Positions 1 to 9,115 of a DNA stretch of 64,000 nucleotides are shown here, in pieces; within the stretch, counting starts at the first letter, position 1, and the number at the start of each line of letters is the position of its first letter. The stretch covers positions 1 through 64,000 of the forward strand of contig NZ_FUKI01000092.1 of the NCBI RefSeq assembly GCF_900163755.1. The letters run 5' to 3'. The notes beneath the pieces were generated by a model. The model saw only the letters and a list, made by a program, of their open reading frames with translations, was not told the origin of the DNA and did not search any database. The position numbers and the translations under genes are program-made. This DNA comes from Crenothrix polyspora. GTDB lineage: Bacteria > Pseudomonadota > Gammaproteobacteria > Methylococcales > Methylomonadaceae.

Positions 1-95
1 AACCGTTCGCACTGAGCTTGTCGAAGTGTGCCGTTCATGCTTCGACAAGCTCAGCACGAACGGGGCTGTAACTGTCCTAAGTTGAAAACGCTGTA
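1..95 (+). mobile_element. MITE A copy 1 (cut by window edge)
   Basis: This is the right-hand 93 bp of a MITE A element followed by TA at 94-95. Compared with the full copy at 5634-5758 it lacks the first 31 bp, which lie outside the window, and has one base deleted near position 63. It contains the palindromic core (CTTCGACAAGCTCAGCACGAACG type) and the terminal TGAAAACGCTG. It ends 7 bp from the stop codon of the secreted protein gene at 103-1767, which reads toward it. Confidence 0.85.
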
Positions 96-102
96 CGTCC
101 CA

Positions 103-1767
103 TTAATAAGGCAATGGCGCACTGATCATTTTGGCAAGCACGTTGCGTGTAACTTGCTTAATATAATGATTTTCAATAAGTTTTGGATATTTAAAGCCGG
201 TATCTAATCCCCAAACCCACTGTAGACTACCGGCCGCAAATACCGTTGAAAGCGCATTTTTGCAAGGCAACACTGAGCATGGCTTACTATAAATAGTCGC
301 ATGTGCTTTGGGATTTTTAGGATCGTAATGTTTAGATAATGGACTGTCTTGGTCAACGAAATCCTGCGACACCGGCGATGAGGCAATGATACTTAAACCT
401 GCTGGAGTATAGCCATTATCGAATACTCTGTCCGCCTCGTACCCCAAAAAGCCTTTAAAATTGCCTATCGTAGCGCCTATCGTTATGTCAGTATTAGTAT
501 AAGCCCAGTGTGACGCGGTTTTATTTTGCAAAGGATCATTTTTTGACGCGATAATATCACCATTAAGATCGCCTTTATCCTTGGGGCCAAAAGCATACAT
601 AACCCCAATTAAGGCATTTTCAGGGCGATTAGCGAACCTTGAATCTCTCCATTGCGCAGTAACTAAGTGATTATTTTTGGGGTTGGCATCAATTGCCAAA
701 GGATCTTCAGTCTCAGAAAAACCTTTGTAGGCAACAATAGTACGGTTTTGTTCGGTTGCCTGTGGTGCAATAGCATTTTCCATTCTAATTTGCCAATACG
801 CTTGGTTAGCACCAAAAAAACCAAGACCAATACCGTGTTTTTGTGCATTTTCGAAATTATCACGCATGGCTTTAGTCCAATACTCATCATGACCAACTGA
901 CAATAAAGCTTTGTGATTGAAAACACCTCCATTACCCGTATGTGTGTCTAGATCACTTTGATAGGTAACATCGTAACCTTCGCGCTCCAGAAAATACAAC
1001 ATATTGATATCCCACGTACGTAATGCCGCTAAGCCACCATCCACATCATACGGTCGATTAAAAGATACTTTACGCGCCGCCACTCTTTCAGTGGAATTGT
1101 AGCCATAAAGCGATTTACCCCCCCATGCGTTATAAGCTTGCCACGTTGTTGTGCTGGTTTGGAATAAATAATCTGATTTACGCTGAACATCTCGTACCAC
1201 AAAAGGGATGTATTGGCCTTTGTTTGTCCAACTACCAATGAGAGTGGCAACATAAATACCACTGACCCAGGTTTTAGGTATATTGAGAGTATAAGGTTTG
1301 ATCCAATTGGCTTGTACCATACCATTAGCATAAGGCTTAGGTATAATTTGCTTTATACTGGTTTGCAATACCGGCGCTACAATCTGCCTAGCACCGGAAC
1401 CTTGATACCACCCTAAACGATACACCGTTATGCTGTAAGTCGGGTCAGTTTTAGGATTAGCGTTAACATAAAATTTAATGGCTTGACCAATGTTAACAGA
1501 GTCCTTGTTTGCGTAGCCCTCCAAATTGTGCATATTATCCGTTGCCTGACTACCCAGCACATAAAAATTATGCCACGCAGGATTACCTGGCAGGGCATTT
1601 TCAATCTTGATTAAATTGGGAGTTGTCGCTGCAATACTAAAACCGGATACGCTAAAAAAAAACACATAAACAAGGCTTTTAGTCGTAAGCGCACGGGGTT
1701 GATGGGAGAAGGTGGTCGAAAAATTTTTATAGCGTAAGAGTCGACACAAAGTTATTAATTTAATCAT
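103..1767 (-). CDS. Secreted N,N-dimethylformamidase large-subunit-like protein
   Basis: This 554-residue protein resembles the C-terminal domain of the N,N-dimethylformamidase beta subunit. The family core is visible as LLSVGHDEYWT near residue 290, followed by a GFFGANQAYWQIR stretch and a preceding YDVTYQSDLD. The true dimethylformamidase is a cytoplasmic iron amidohydrolase, but here residues 30-47 (SLVYVFFFSVSGFSIA) form a signal peptide or membrane anchor, so the protein is probably exported and its substrate is unknown. AGGA lies 9 nt before the ATG. The gene is monocistronic and ends 7 bp from MITE A copy 1. Family assignment is from motif memory; activity on formamides is not implied. 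Confidence 0.75.
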   Translation of the reverse strand: MIKLITLCRLLRYKNFSTTFSHQPRALTTKSLVYVFFFSVSGFSIAATTPNLIKIENALPGNPAWHNFYVLGSQATDNMHNLEGYANKDSVNIGQAIKFYVNANPKTDPTYSITVYRLGWYQGSGARQIVAPVLQTSIKQIIPKPYANGMVQANWIKPYTLNIPKTWVSGIYVATLIGSWTNKGQYIPFVVRDVQRKSDYLFQTSTTTWQAYNAWGGKSLYGYNSTERVAARKVSFNRPYDVDGGLAALRTWDINMLYFLEREGYDVTYQSDLDTHTGNGGVFNHKALLSVGHDEYWTKAMRDNFENAQKHGIGLGFFGANQAYWQIRMENAIAPQATEQNRTIVAYKGFSETEDPLAIDANPKNNHLVTAQWRDSRFANRPENALIGVMYAFGPKDKGDLNGDIIASKNDPLQNKTASHWAYTNTDITIGATIGNFKGFLGYEADRVFDNGYTPAGLSIIASSPVSQDFVDQDSPLSKHYDPKNPKAHATIYSKPCSVLPCKNALSTVFAAGSLQWVWGLDTGFKYPKLIENHYIKQVTRNVLAKMISAPLPY

Positions 1768-2034
1768 TAGAATGTTTTCCTGGCTGCTAGTTTTTTAGAA
1801 GCACCAGTTAATATTCTTTTGAACAGGCTGTATTCAACTACCTCTCCCTATCGTCTAATCTATATTAACCGCGCAAGTGCTGAGTAATTTATTTTAGATG
1901 GGATATGGGGAAATACTAGGTACGACTCAGATTATTCACGCACTCATTAAATCTGCTATATTTTTTAAACGAAAAATCAATAGCCTGACACTGTTTTATC
2001 AGCTATTTGTCGATGATTATTTACTAAAATTGAT
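1768..2034. other. Intergenic gap, promoter region of the 103-1767 gene
   Basis: This AT-rich stretch lies between the start of the secreted protein gene and the glmS terminator. Apart from the AGGA ribosome binding site next to the ATG, I see no convincing ORF, repeat or promoter consensus. Confidence 0.4.
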
Positions 2035-2069
2035 AAAACACGGCATTACTTAAAGTAATGCCGTGTTTT
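2035..2069 (-). terminator. Terminator of the glmU-glmS operon
   Basis: A 17-bp perfect inverted repeat (AAAACACGGCATTACTT and its complement, one unpaired base between) begins 16 bp after the glmS stop codon. On the minus strand the GC-rich stem runs into a TTTT tract, a standard intrinsic terminator. The A/T ends are symmetrical, so it could also stop transcription on the plus strand. Confidence 0.85.
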
Positions 2070-2084
2070 CTGATTATTTTTAAA

Positions 2085-3914
2085 TTATTCGACAGTCACC
2101 GATTTAGCCAAATTCCTAGGCTGATCGACATCGGTGCCTCTAATAACCGCAACGTAATAAGACAATAGTTGCAACGGGATGGTATAGACAATTGGTGAAA
2201 TCTCATTTTCCACTTGCGGTACTTTTACAATTTGCACATTGCTATCGCTCACCGCATGCAAGGTCTCATCCATAAATACAATCAACTGCCCGCCCCTGGC
2301 GCTGACTTCCTGCATATTGGATTTTAATTTCTCCAGCAAACTGTTATTAGGCGCAACCGTAATCACCGGCATATCCGCATCAATCAACGCCAACGGCCCG
2401 TGTTTTAATTCGCCCGCAGGATACGCTTCTGCATGGATGTAAGAAATCTCCTTAAGCTTCAGCGCCCCTTCCATCGCTATTGGATAATGCGTGCCTCTGC
2501 CCAAAAATAACGCATGTTCTTTTTCAGCAAACTGTTTAGATAGCACTTCAATTTCACTGTCCAGCGCCAATACTTTTTCAATCTTTCCAGGTAAGCCAAA
2601 TAATTCAGAAGTGATCTTCTGCTCTAATTTTTCACTCAAGGCAAACCGTCTACCGACGGCAATCACCAATAACATTAGCGTAACTAACTGGGTAGTAAAC
2701 GCTTTTGTTGATGCCACACCAATTTCAGGCCCAGCACGGGTCATTAATACCAAATCGGATTCGCGCACCAACGAGCTTTCAGGCACGTTACAAATCGCTA
2801 ACGAATATTTAGCACCCATTTTCTTGGCTTCTTGTAACGCCGCCAAGGTATCAGCAGTTTCACCGGATTGCGAGATAGTAACGATTAACGTATCAGGCGC
2901 TAGCACTGGGTTACGGTAGCGAAACTCACTGGCCACTTCAATATGACACGGCACACGCGCCAAATCTTCAAACCAGTATTTTGCTACTAGGCCAGAATGA
3001 TAACTGGTACCACAAGCCAAAATTTGTATCGACTTGATCTTATCAAACACCTCAGCGGCGTTATGGCCAAAGGCATTTTCCAGCAAGCGACCATTAATAA
3101 AACGGCCTTCCAATGCTTGCGCTACCGCAAATGGCTGCTCGTAAATTTCTTTCAGCATGTAATGGCGGTATTCGCCTTTATCGGCTGAATCAGATGTCAG
3201 CTGACTTTCTTTAATAGACCGAGTGACAATCTTGTCATCTTTATCGTAAATCACCAGGCTATCAATGGTAATGGCGGCAATATCGCCATCTTCCAAAAAA
3301 ATAAAACGCCGGGTAACTGGCAACAACGCGGCAACATCAGAGGCAATAAAGTATTCACCAAAACCGACACCGATTACTAAAGGACTGCCTTTTCTGCATG
3401 CAATCAAAGTATCGGGTTCTTGCGTACCCATCACGCCCAACGCATAAGCACCTTCTAGTTTTTTAATGGTAGCTTTCACCGCAGCCAATAAATTATCGGC
3501 AGTTTCCAATGCCTGATGAATTTGATGCACCACCACTTCGGTATCGGTTTCTGAGGTAAACTCGTAGCCATCCTGTTTTTGCGTAGCACGTAATTGCTCA
3601 TGGTTTTCGATGATACCGTTATGTACCACCGCAATGGTATCGCGTGATACGTGCGGATGCGCGTTAGCCACACTGGGTTTGCCATGCGTTGCCCAGCGGG
3701 TGTGAGCAATGCCAACAAAACCAGGTACAGGATCGGCCTTGACCAATAATTCCAGACCTTTTACCTTGCCCAATTCACGCTTACGGAAAATATCGCCGTT
3801 ATTAATAACTGCCAAGCCCGCCGAATCATAGCCACGGTATTCCAGGCGCTTCAAGCCTTCTATTAAAATAGGTACGACATTACGCTGCGCTACTCCACCG
3901 ACAATTCCACACAT
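2085..3914 (-). CDS. glmS: Glutamine--fructose-6-phosphate aminotransferase (isomerizing)
   Basis: GlmS makes glucosamine-6-phosphate from fructose-6-phosphate and glutamine, the entry step to UDP-GlcNAc for peptidoglycan and LPS. The 609 residues match the family length. Cys2 of the amino-terminal MCGIVGG is the glutaminase nucleophile; the glutaminase domain covers about residues 1-220, and two SIS sugar-isomerase domains follow (about 290-420 and 460-590). The C-terminus LAKSVTVE is the canonical family end. It lies 1 bp downstream of glmU, so the two genes are co-transcribed. No glmS ribozyme is visible, as expected for a proteobacterium. Confidence 0.98.
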   Translation of the reverse strand: MCGIVGGVAQRNVVPILIEGLKRLEYRGYDSAGLAVINNGDIFRKRELGKVKGLELLVKADPVPGFVGIAHTRWATHGKPSVANAHPHVSRDTIAVVHNGIIENHEQLRATQKQDGYEFTSETDTEVVVHQIHQALETADNLLAAVKATIKKLEGAYALGVMGTQEPDTLIACRKGSPLVIGVGFGEYFIASDVAALLPVTRRFIFLEDGDIAAITIDSLVIYDKDDKIVTRSIKESQLTSDSADKGEYRHYMLKEIYEQPFAVAQALEGRFINGRLLENAFGHNAAEVFDKIKSIQILACGTSYHSGLVAKYWFEDLARVPCHIEVASEFRYRNPVLAPDTLIVTISQSGETADTLAALQEAKKMGAKYSLAICNVPESSLVRESDLVLMTRAGPEIGVASTKAFTTQLVTLMLLVIAVGRRFALSEKLEQKITSELFGLPGKIEKVLALDSEIEVLSKQFAEKEHALFLGRGTHYPIAMEGALKLKEISYIHAEAYPAGELKHGPLALIDADMPVITVAPNNSLLEKLKSNMQEVSARGGQLIVFMDETLHAVSDSNVQIVKVPQVENEISPIVYTIPLQLLSYYVAVIRGTDVDQPRNLAKSVTVE

Positions 3915-3915
3915 A

Positions 3916-5286
3916 TTAATTCTCCTTTTTAACGGGGCGTTGCCATCCCGTTATTGTTATTTGTTTAGTACGACTTAATGTCAGTTGATTTTCAGGGCTG
4001 TCTTTAGTGATGGTCGAGCCTGCACCAATCACTGCATTTTTACCAATGGTAACCGGTGCAATTAATTGCGTGTCCGAACCGATAAACGCGCCATCTTCGA
4101 TAACCGTTCTAAATTTATTCACCCCGTCATAGTTACAGGTAATCGTGCCCGCGCCAATATTAACGCCACTGCCCACGCTAGTATCACCAATATAACTTAA
4201 ATGATTAATTTTGCTGCCTTTAGCGACGGTTGATTTTTTAATTTCAACAAAATTACCGATATGGACGTTTTCGGCCAAGACCGCGTCTGGGCGTAATCGT
4301 GCAAACGGTCCAATGCGACTGCCGCGTCCAATGGTAGAGTTTTCTAGCACGCAATTGGCCAAGATTTCTACGCCATCTTCAATAATCATATTTTTAATCT
4401 GGGTATTGGCCCCGATTTTAACGTTGCTACCGATACTGTTTTTACCCTCGATAATGACGTTAACATCAATTTCAATATCTTGCCCCAAGTTATCAATCGT
4501 GCCACGCAAATCAAAGCGTGCAGGGTCTGCCAAGGTGACACCTTGCTCCATTAGCTTATTAGCTTGTTCAGTTTGATAAATGCGCTCAAGATAGCTCAGC
4601 TGCATGCGGTTATTAACTCCTAACACCTCGGCTTCGGTTGCCGCCTGGCTGGTAACAACAGTAACGCCATCAGCCACTGCCATCTCAATGACATCGGTTA
4701 AATAATATTCGCCCTGAGCATTGCTGTTTCCTAAGCGCGTTAGCCAATGTTTTAATTTATCGCCTTTGAGTGCCAAAATACCGGTATTGCCTTCTGTCAC
4801 CCATTTTTCATGTGGCAAAGCATCTTTTTCTTCAACAATTTTAACAACCAACCCATCAGTGTTTCTGATAATGCGGCCATAACCGGTGGGATTTTGCAGA
4901 TTAACTGTCAACAAAGCTAAGGTGTTGTCGCTGACGTTGGCTAGCAGTTCCTTAACGGTAGACAGCTTCAGTAACGGCACATCACCGTAGAGAATCAGCA
5001 CAGTATCGCCATCGGCAATTTGATCGCTGACTTGCTGCACAGCATGACCAGTACCCAGTTGCTGCTTTTGCTCAATCCAGTTTGCCTCAAAATAGCTTAG
5101 GCTATCCTTAACCAGCTCGCCGCCGTGGCCATAAACCACTTTGATACGATTGTCATCGAGTTGGCGGCTCATGTCGTAAACATGTTCAAGCAAGGCTTTG
5201 TTAGCAATTTTGTGTAGGACTTTGGGCAGTTCAGAGCGCATCCGAGTGCCTTTGCCTGCGGCCAGTATAACGGTGGTGATTGTCAT
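3916..5286 (-). CDS. glmU: Bifunctional GlmU: GlcN-1-P acetyltransferase / GlcNAc-1-P uridyltransferase
   Basis: GlmU performs the last two steps to UDP-GlcNAc: acetylation of glucosamine-1-phosphate and transfer of UMP. The N-terminal uridyltransferase domain (about residues 1-228) opens with the nucleotide-binding loop LAAGKGTRMRSELPK. The C-terminal left-handed beta-helix (about 250-440) shows many hexapeptide repeats and the catalytic-region sequence YIGDTSVGSGVNIGAGTITCNYDG (written here only to identify it; residues about 360-384). The length of 456 equals E. coli GlmU. It is the first gene of the glmU-glmS pair. Confidence 0.98.
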   Translation of the reverse strand: MTITTVILAAGKGTRMRSELPKVLHKIANKALLEHVYDMSRQLDDNRIKVVYGHGGELVKDSLSYFEANWIEQKQQLGTGHAVQQVSDQIADGDTVLILYGDVPLLKLSTVKELLANVSDNTLALLTVNLQNPTGYGRIIRNTDGLVVKIVEEKDALPHEKWVTEGNTGILALKGDKLKHWLTRLGNSNAQGEYYLTDVIEMAVADGVTVVTSQAATEAEVLGVNNRMQLSYLERIYQTEQANKLMEQGVTLADPARFDLRGTIDNLGQDIEIDVNVIIEGKNSIGSNVKIGANTQIKNMIIEDGVEILANCVLENSTIGRGSRIGPFARLRPDAVLAENVHIGNFVEIKKSTVAKGSKINHLSYIGDTSVGSGVNIGAGTITCNYDGVNKFRTVIEDGAFIGSDTQLIAPVTIGKNAVIGAGSTITKDSPENQLTLSRTKQITITGWQRPVKKEN

Positions 5287-5611
5287 AATAATTCCTTAGA
5301 CAGTGGTGGTTTGTTCATATTTGATGGGTTTGGAAGGATAGAAATGTTTAAAGGTAAATGAATTATAGTGGATAAATAATTGATATGAATTACATGAAGA
5401 TAGATACTTTTGCCATGATAATATGACAGTTGATTCAGCAACCCGCTTAAGCCAAAACAATATTACAAAAAGCTATTTGTGACAAACCTATCGAACCTTG
5501 ATCGGCTTAACTACTCACCTTTCGACAAGCTAGGGCGAACGGATAATTTTCTAAAACTCGACAGTGGCGATCCACTTAAAGCGGGACAAAAATAATAATG
5601 TTTAAGTAGGC

Positions 5612-5826
5612 TAGTACTCAGTCAATTTTGATACAGCGTTTTCACAGTTCAATAGTTACAGCGTAACCGTTCGCACTGAGCTTGTCGAAGTGTGCCGTTC
5701 ATGCTTCGACAAGCTCAGCACGAACGGTGGCTGTAACTGTCCTAAGTTGAAAACGCTGTATGTCGGGTATGTTTTTGGCCAGCGTGAGATATACGAGGTT
5801 TTAAAAACCCCACAAGTCTTTGCAAC
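5612..5826 (+). repeat. Repeat E copy 1, split by MITE A copy 2
   Basis: The left part (5612-5633, TACTCAGTCAATTTTGATA) and the right part (5761-5826, starting TGTCGGGTATGTTTTTGGCC and running through ACGAGGTTTTAAAAACC) align, when joined, with the reverse complement of 9781-9869. The two halves are separated only by MITE A and one extra TA, so this is an interrupted copy. Its function is unknown. Confidence 0.65.
5632..5760 (+). mobile_element. MITE A copy 2 with TA flanks
   Basis: The element is 125 bp (5634-5758), from CAGCGTTTTCACAG to TTGAAAACGCTG, flanked on both sides by TA (5632-5633 and 5759-5760). The terminal inverted repeats match over about 12 bp. The centre is a long imperfect hairpin with arms around TTCGCACTGAGCTTGTCGAAG and CTTCGACAAGCTCAGCACGAA. 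There is no coding capacity. Comparison with repeat E copy 2 shows that a single TA was present before insertion. Confidence 0.88.
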
Positions 5827-5842
5827 ATACGACAGAACAAAC

Positions 5843-5943
5843 TGTAGGGTGCATTCGCCGCTAGGCAATCCGCCACAATACGTCTACTGGACATTGGCAT
5901 TGAGCGTTGCTTGGCGGTTTGCTGGCGCAAAACCACCCTACAA
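5843..5943. repeat. Repeat C copy 1 (GTAGGGTG...CACCCTAC)
   Basis: This intergenic repeat is bounded by the inverted 8-mers GTAGGGTG and CACCCTAC. The interior carries ATTCGCCGCTAGGCAATCC and a complementary-like GGCGGTTTGCTGGCG. Related copies lie at 19232-19265, 39451-39596, 40326-40358 and 47967-48045. ORFs that cross it have no family resemblance and were not called. Confidence 0.65.
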
Positions 5944-6080
5944 ACTCTTTGCAACATCCAACAAAACTACATTGGCTAACGACTAGACTACCTGCTGTTT
6001 GACAATTCAGCATATTCAACGAGTGGGTCAGTTGGGTTGAGAAAAGCGTTACCCATTCTACATTTTAAAGCAGATACAAT

Positions 6081-6495
6081 TGACCCCCTCACCTAGCCAA
6101 AGCAAGGGGATTCCTTATTGCTAAGGAACGCGCACGAAATAACTTAAGCAAGTTCATGCTTCGACAGGCTCAGCACGAACGGTGGTAGCGTTTAAGTTGT
6201 TCAAGTTATTTCATGCACGTTCCTAAGGAGCAGGCGAACAGCGCTATTACCCGCTACTAACAACATTGTTGCACCGCTCACTTCACAGACTAGCCCCGTC
6301 AGCCCAACGGTTGATTTCATGATTGCTGTCACAAGGCGAGCCTAAGCATCCTCTGGTAGCAGTCTTGATTGTAGCGAATATAGCCGCACTAAACAAGAGA
6401 CTGAACCCTTTTAAGGGTTCAGTCTCTTGCCGTGCCGGTCACTTTTATCCCCGCCCTAAAGCAGCAAGATTCTTCGCTCATTTGGATAAACTGCC
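6081..6495 (-). mobile_element. Repeat D copy 1: decayed IS200/IS605-type 3' end, carrying MITE B
   Basis: On the minus strand this stretch matches 62788-63101 on the plus strand over its length, apart from the MITE B insertion at 6125-6223. Its outer end (6084-6109) is a right-end-type hairpin preceding GGATTCC on the plus strand, like the hairpin that follows tnpB in IS200/IS605 elements. Reading frames on both copies share NHEIN, ADGASL-stop and SERCNN, suggesting a common decayed coding tail. A perfect palindrome, GAACCCTTTTAAGGGTTC, lies inside. Assignment to IS200/IS605 is from memory of right-end hairpins and is tentative. Confidence 0.5.
6122..6226 (+). mobile_element. MITE B copy 1 with TAA target duplication
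   Basis: A 99-bp element (6125-6223) runs from GGAACGCGCACGAAATAACTT to the inverted counterpart AAGTTATTTCATGCACGTTCC and is flanked by TAA at 6122-6124 and 6224-6226. The uninterrupted sequence GCTAAGGAGCAGG survives in the D copy at 62788-63101 (minus strand), so this is a genuine insertion with a 3-bp duplication. It is non-coding. Its centre holds the same CTTCGACAGGCTCAGCACGAAC core as MITE A. Confidence 0.88.
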
Positions 6496-6540
6496 TATAT
6501 TTTTAGAAAAACAATAAAGGATGGCTACCCTGTACGCGAT

Positions 6541-6546
6541 TATAAT
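6541..6546 (+). promoter_or_regulatory. -10 box upstream of garR
   Basis: A perfect TATAAT lies 30 bp before the chosen garR ATG. No good -35 hexamer is visible at 17 bp spacing, so the promoter may be activator-dependent or have an extended spacer. Confidence 0.45.
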
Positions 6547-6575
6547 GAGTATTTTCAAACCCCGTGAGACCTTGC

Positions 6576-7457
6576 ATGTATACCTCTCCCACACTCGGCT
6601 TTATTGGCATTGGCTTAATGGGTCAACCTATGGTGCTGCGCTTATTGGCCACCGGTTTCCATGTCAATGTCTGGAATCGCAGCCCTGAAAAACTAACGCT
6701 TGTTGCTGAATCGGGGGCTTGTATCTACAACACGCTCAGCGAATTGATTAAAGCGTCAGATGTGATACTGCTGTGTTTAGCCGACACAGCGGCTGTCGAA
6801 AGCGTTGTCAATTCAGCTTTATTGGTACAGGGCAACCAAGACAAATTAGTCATAGATTTATCCAGCATCCATCCCACAACCACTAGACACTTAGCCGAGC
6901 AATTATACGCGCATTGTGGCATGGGCTGGGTAGATGCGCCAGTGTCTGGTGGTGTAAAAGGTGCCGAGCAAGGTAGTCTTGCCATCATGGCGGGCGGAAG
7001 TGAACAGCACATTGCTGTTGCCCGTGTCGTACTTGCACCGTTGTATCAGCAATTAACCCATATGGGTTCAGTTGGTAGTGGCCAAATGACTAAAATCTGC
7101 AATCAAATGATCGTCAGCTGCAACGTATTAGTGCTTGCTGAGATGATGGCCTTGGCACAACAAGCCGGTGTTGATGCCGAAAAAATTCCTCAAGCACTGG
7201 CTGGCGGCTTTGCAGACTCTAAACCATTACAGATAACTGGCTCTGAAATGGCAACCGCCACCTTTGAACCCATTAAATGGCGCGTTAAAACCCTGCTCAA
7301 AGATTTAAACATGGCGGTTGATATTGCCAAACAACATGGCAATAGTATTCCTATGTCTGGTTTAGCCGCGCAATTACTGCAACTGCATGGCTTAAATGGT
7401 TATTTAGAACAAGACCCTGCCACGCTGATTAATTTATACAACCGTCCAGATGCTTAA
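6576..7457 (+). CDS. garR: NAD(P)-dependent 2-hydroxy-3-oxopropionate (tartronate semialdehyde) reductase
   Basis: This 293-residue beta-hydroxyacid dehydrogenase reduces tartronate semialdehyde to D-glycerate. The Rossmann motif GFIGIGLMGQPM starts near residue 8, the family signature DAPVSGGVKGAEQGS sits near 120, and the catalytic lysine is expected in GSGQMTKICNQ near 170. I start at the ATG at 6576 because it directly precedes the family N-terminus; a GTG at 6564 in the same frame would add four residues. It overlaps hyi by 8 bp, so the two are translated as a unit that interconverts hydroxypyruvate, tartronate semialdehyde and glycerate. Confidence 0.88.
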   Translation: MYTSPTLGFIGIGLMGQPMVLRLLATGFHVNVWNRSPEKLTLVAESGACIYNTLSELIKASDVILLCLADTAAVESVVNSALLVQGNQDKLVIDLSSIHPTTTRHLAEQLYAHCGMGWVDAPVSGGVKGAEQGSLAIMAGGSEQHIAVARVVLAPLYQQLTHMGSVGSGQMTKICNQMIVSCNVLVLAEMMALAQQAGVDAEKIPQALAGGFADSKPLQITGSEMATATFEPIKWRVKTLLKDLNMAVDIAKQHGNSIPMSGLAAQLLQLHGLNGYLEQDPATLINLYNRPDA

Positions 7458-8223
7458 ATTTAGCGCCAATCTCAGCTTATTGTTTACAGAAGTGCCATTA
7501 ATCGAGCGCTTTAAACTGGCTAAACAATACGGATTTACAGCGGTAGAAATTCAATTTCCTTACTGTATCAACGCTAATTTATTACGAGATGTCATGGAAG
7601 ACAATGATTTACAACTGGTATTATTTAATGTCGATGCCGATGACTTATTGCAAGGCGGCGAAGGCTTGGCATGTGTACCTGGAAAACGCCAACAATTTCA
7701 ACGCGCGGTAGATATTGCCAGCCATTACGCTGATATTTTAAAGCCCACAGCAATTAATGTTCTGCCGGGGCGTTGTTCAGAACCGGCTCATTATCTAACT
7801 TATGTAGATACATTTAAAGACAATCTGCTATTTGCCACGCAAGCCTTTACAGTACTGGGTATTCAAACGGTATTCGAAGCCATCAACACGATTGATATGC
7901 CAGGGTTTATTATTTCTAATGGTGAGCATATGCTCAGTATACTCAATGCACTCAAACAACCCACGCTACTCATGCAATACGATATTTACCATCTGCACAA
8001 AATGGGTGAAGACGTGAACCGATTTATCAGCGCTTACGCGGATAAAATTGGCCATATTCAGTTTGCTGATTGCCCTGGTCGAGGCCAACCAGGGACGGGT
8101 AATATTAATTTTGAGGGTGTTTTTACAACGATCAGCACCTCTACTTACAAGGGCTGGGTCGGTGCAGAATATAATCCTGTGGGTACTACAGCAAAGAGTT
8201 TACACTGGCTTACACACCTGTAG
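7450..8223 (+). CDS. hyi: Hydroxypyruvate isomerase
   Basis: This 257-residue TIM-barrel protein belongs to the hydroxypyruvate isomerase family, which interconverts hydroxypyruvate and tartronate semialdehyde. The N-terminus KFSANLSLLFTEVPLIERF and the later FEAINTIDMPGF and IQFADCPGRGQPGTG are typical, including metal-ligand positions in the E-x-I-N and H-x-Q regions. The length equals E. coli Hyi. The start codon lies inside the end of garR (8-bp overlap), implying translational coupling. Glyoxylate carboligase, which usually accompanies the pair, is absent from the window, so the substrate source is not shown. Confidence 0.88.
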   Translation: MLKFSANLSLLFTEVPLIERFKLAKQYGFTAVEIQFPYCINANLLRDVMEDNDLQLVLFNVDADDLLQGGEGLACVPGKRQQFQRAVDIASHYADILKPTAINVLPGRCSEPAHYLTYVDTFKDNLLFATQAFTVLGIQTVFEAINTIDMPGFIISNGEHMLSILNALKQPTLLMQYDIYHLHKMGEDVNRFISAYADKIGHIQFADCPGRGQPGTGNINFEGVFTTISTSTYKGWVGAEYNPVGTTAKSLHWLTHL

Positions 8224-8232
8224 GCTAAATAA

Positions 8233-8966
<734 letters not shown>

Positions 8967-9115
8967 ACAATCGCCAGATTTTTAAAGTTTTGTCAGACAT
9001 GCGCTATTGTAACGCACAACCAGAAGACCTTGGCTTTAAAAGCATGACACAACTGACACTATTACATAAAATCAGCATATTATTGCATACTGATTTTATC
9101 GGTAATTGTTGGCGT

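Noticed and set aside
5514-5545. Another MITE copy
   Set aside because: Only a short degenerate piece (TTCGACAAGCTAGGGCGAACGG-like) remains, with neither terminal repeat.
3915-5631. glmS ribozyme or other riboswitch ahead of glmU-glmS
   Set aside because: The intergenic space before glmS is 1 bp, and the region before glmU shows no such fold.
5656-5986. Overlapping small ORFs of 70-98 codons across the repeat nest
   Set aside because: They run through MITE A and repeat C, have no family resemblance and recur wherever the repeats do.
6323-6517. A 64-codon plus-strand ORF
   Set aside because: It lies on the strand opposite to the decayed frame in repeat D and has no recognisable motif.
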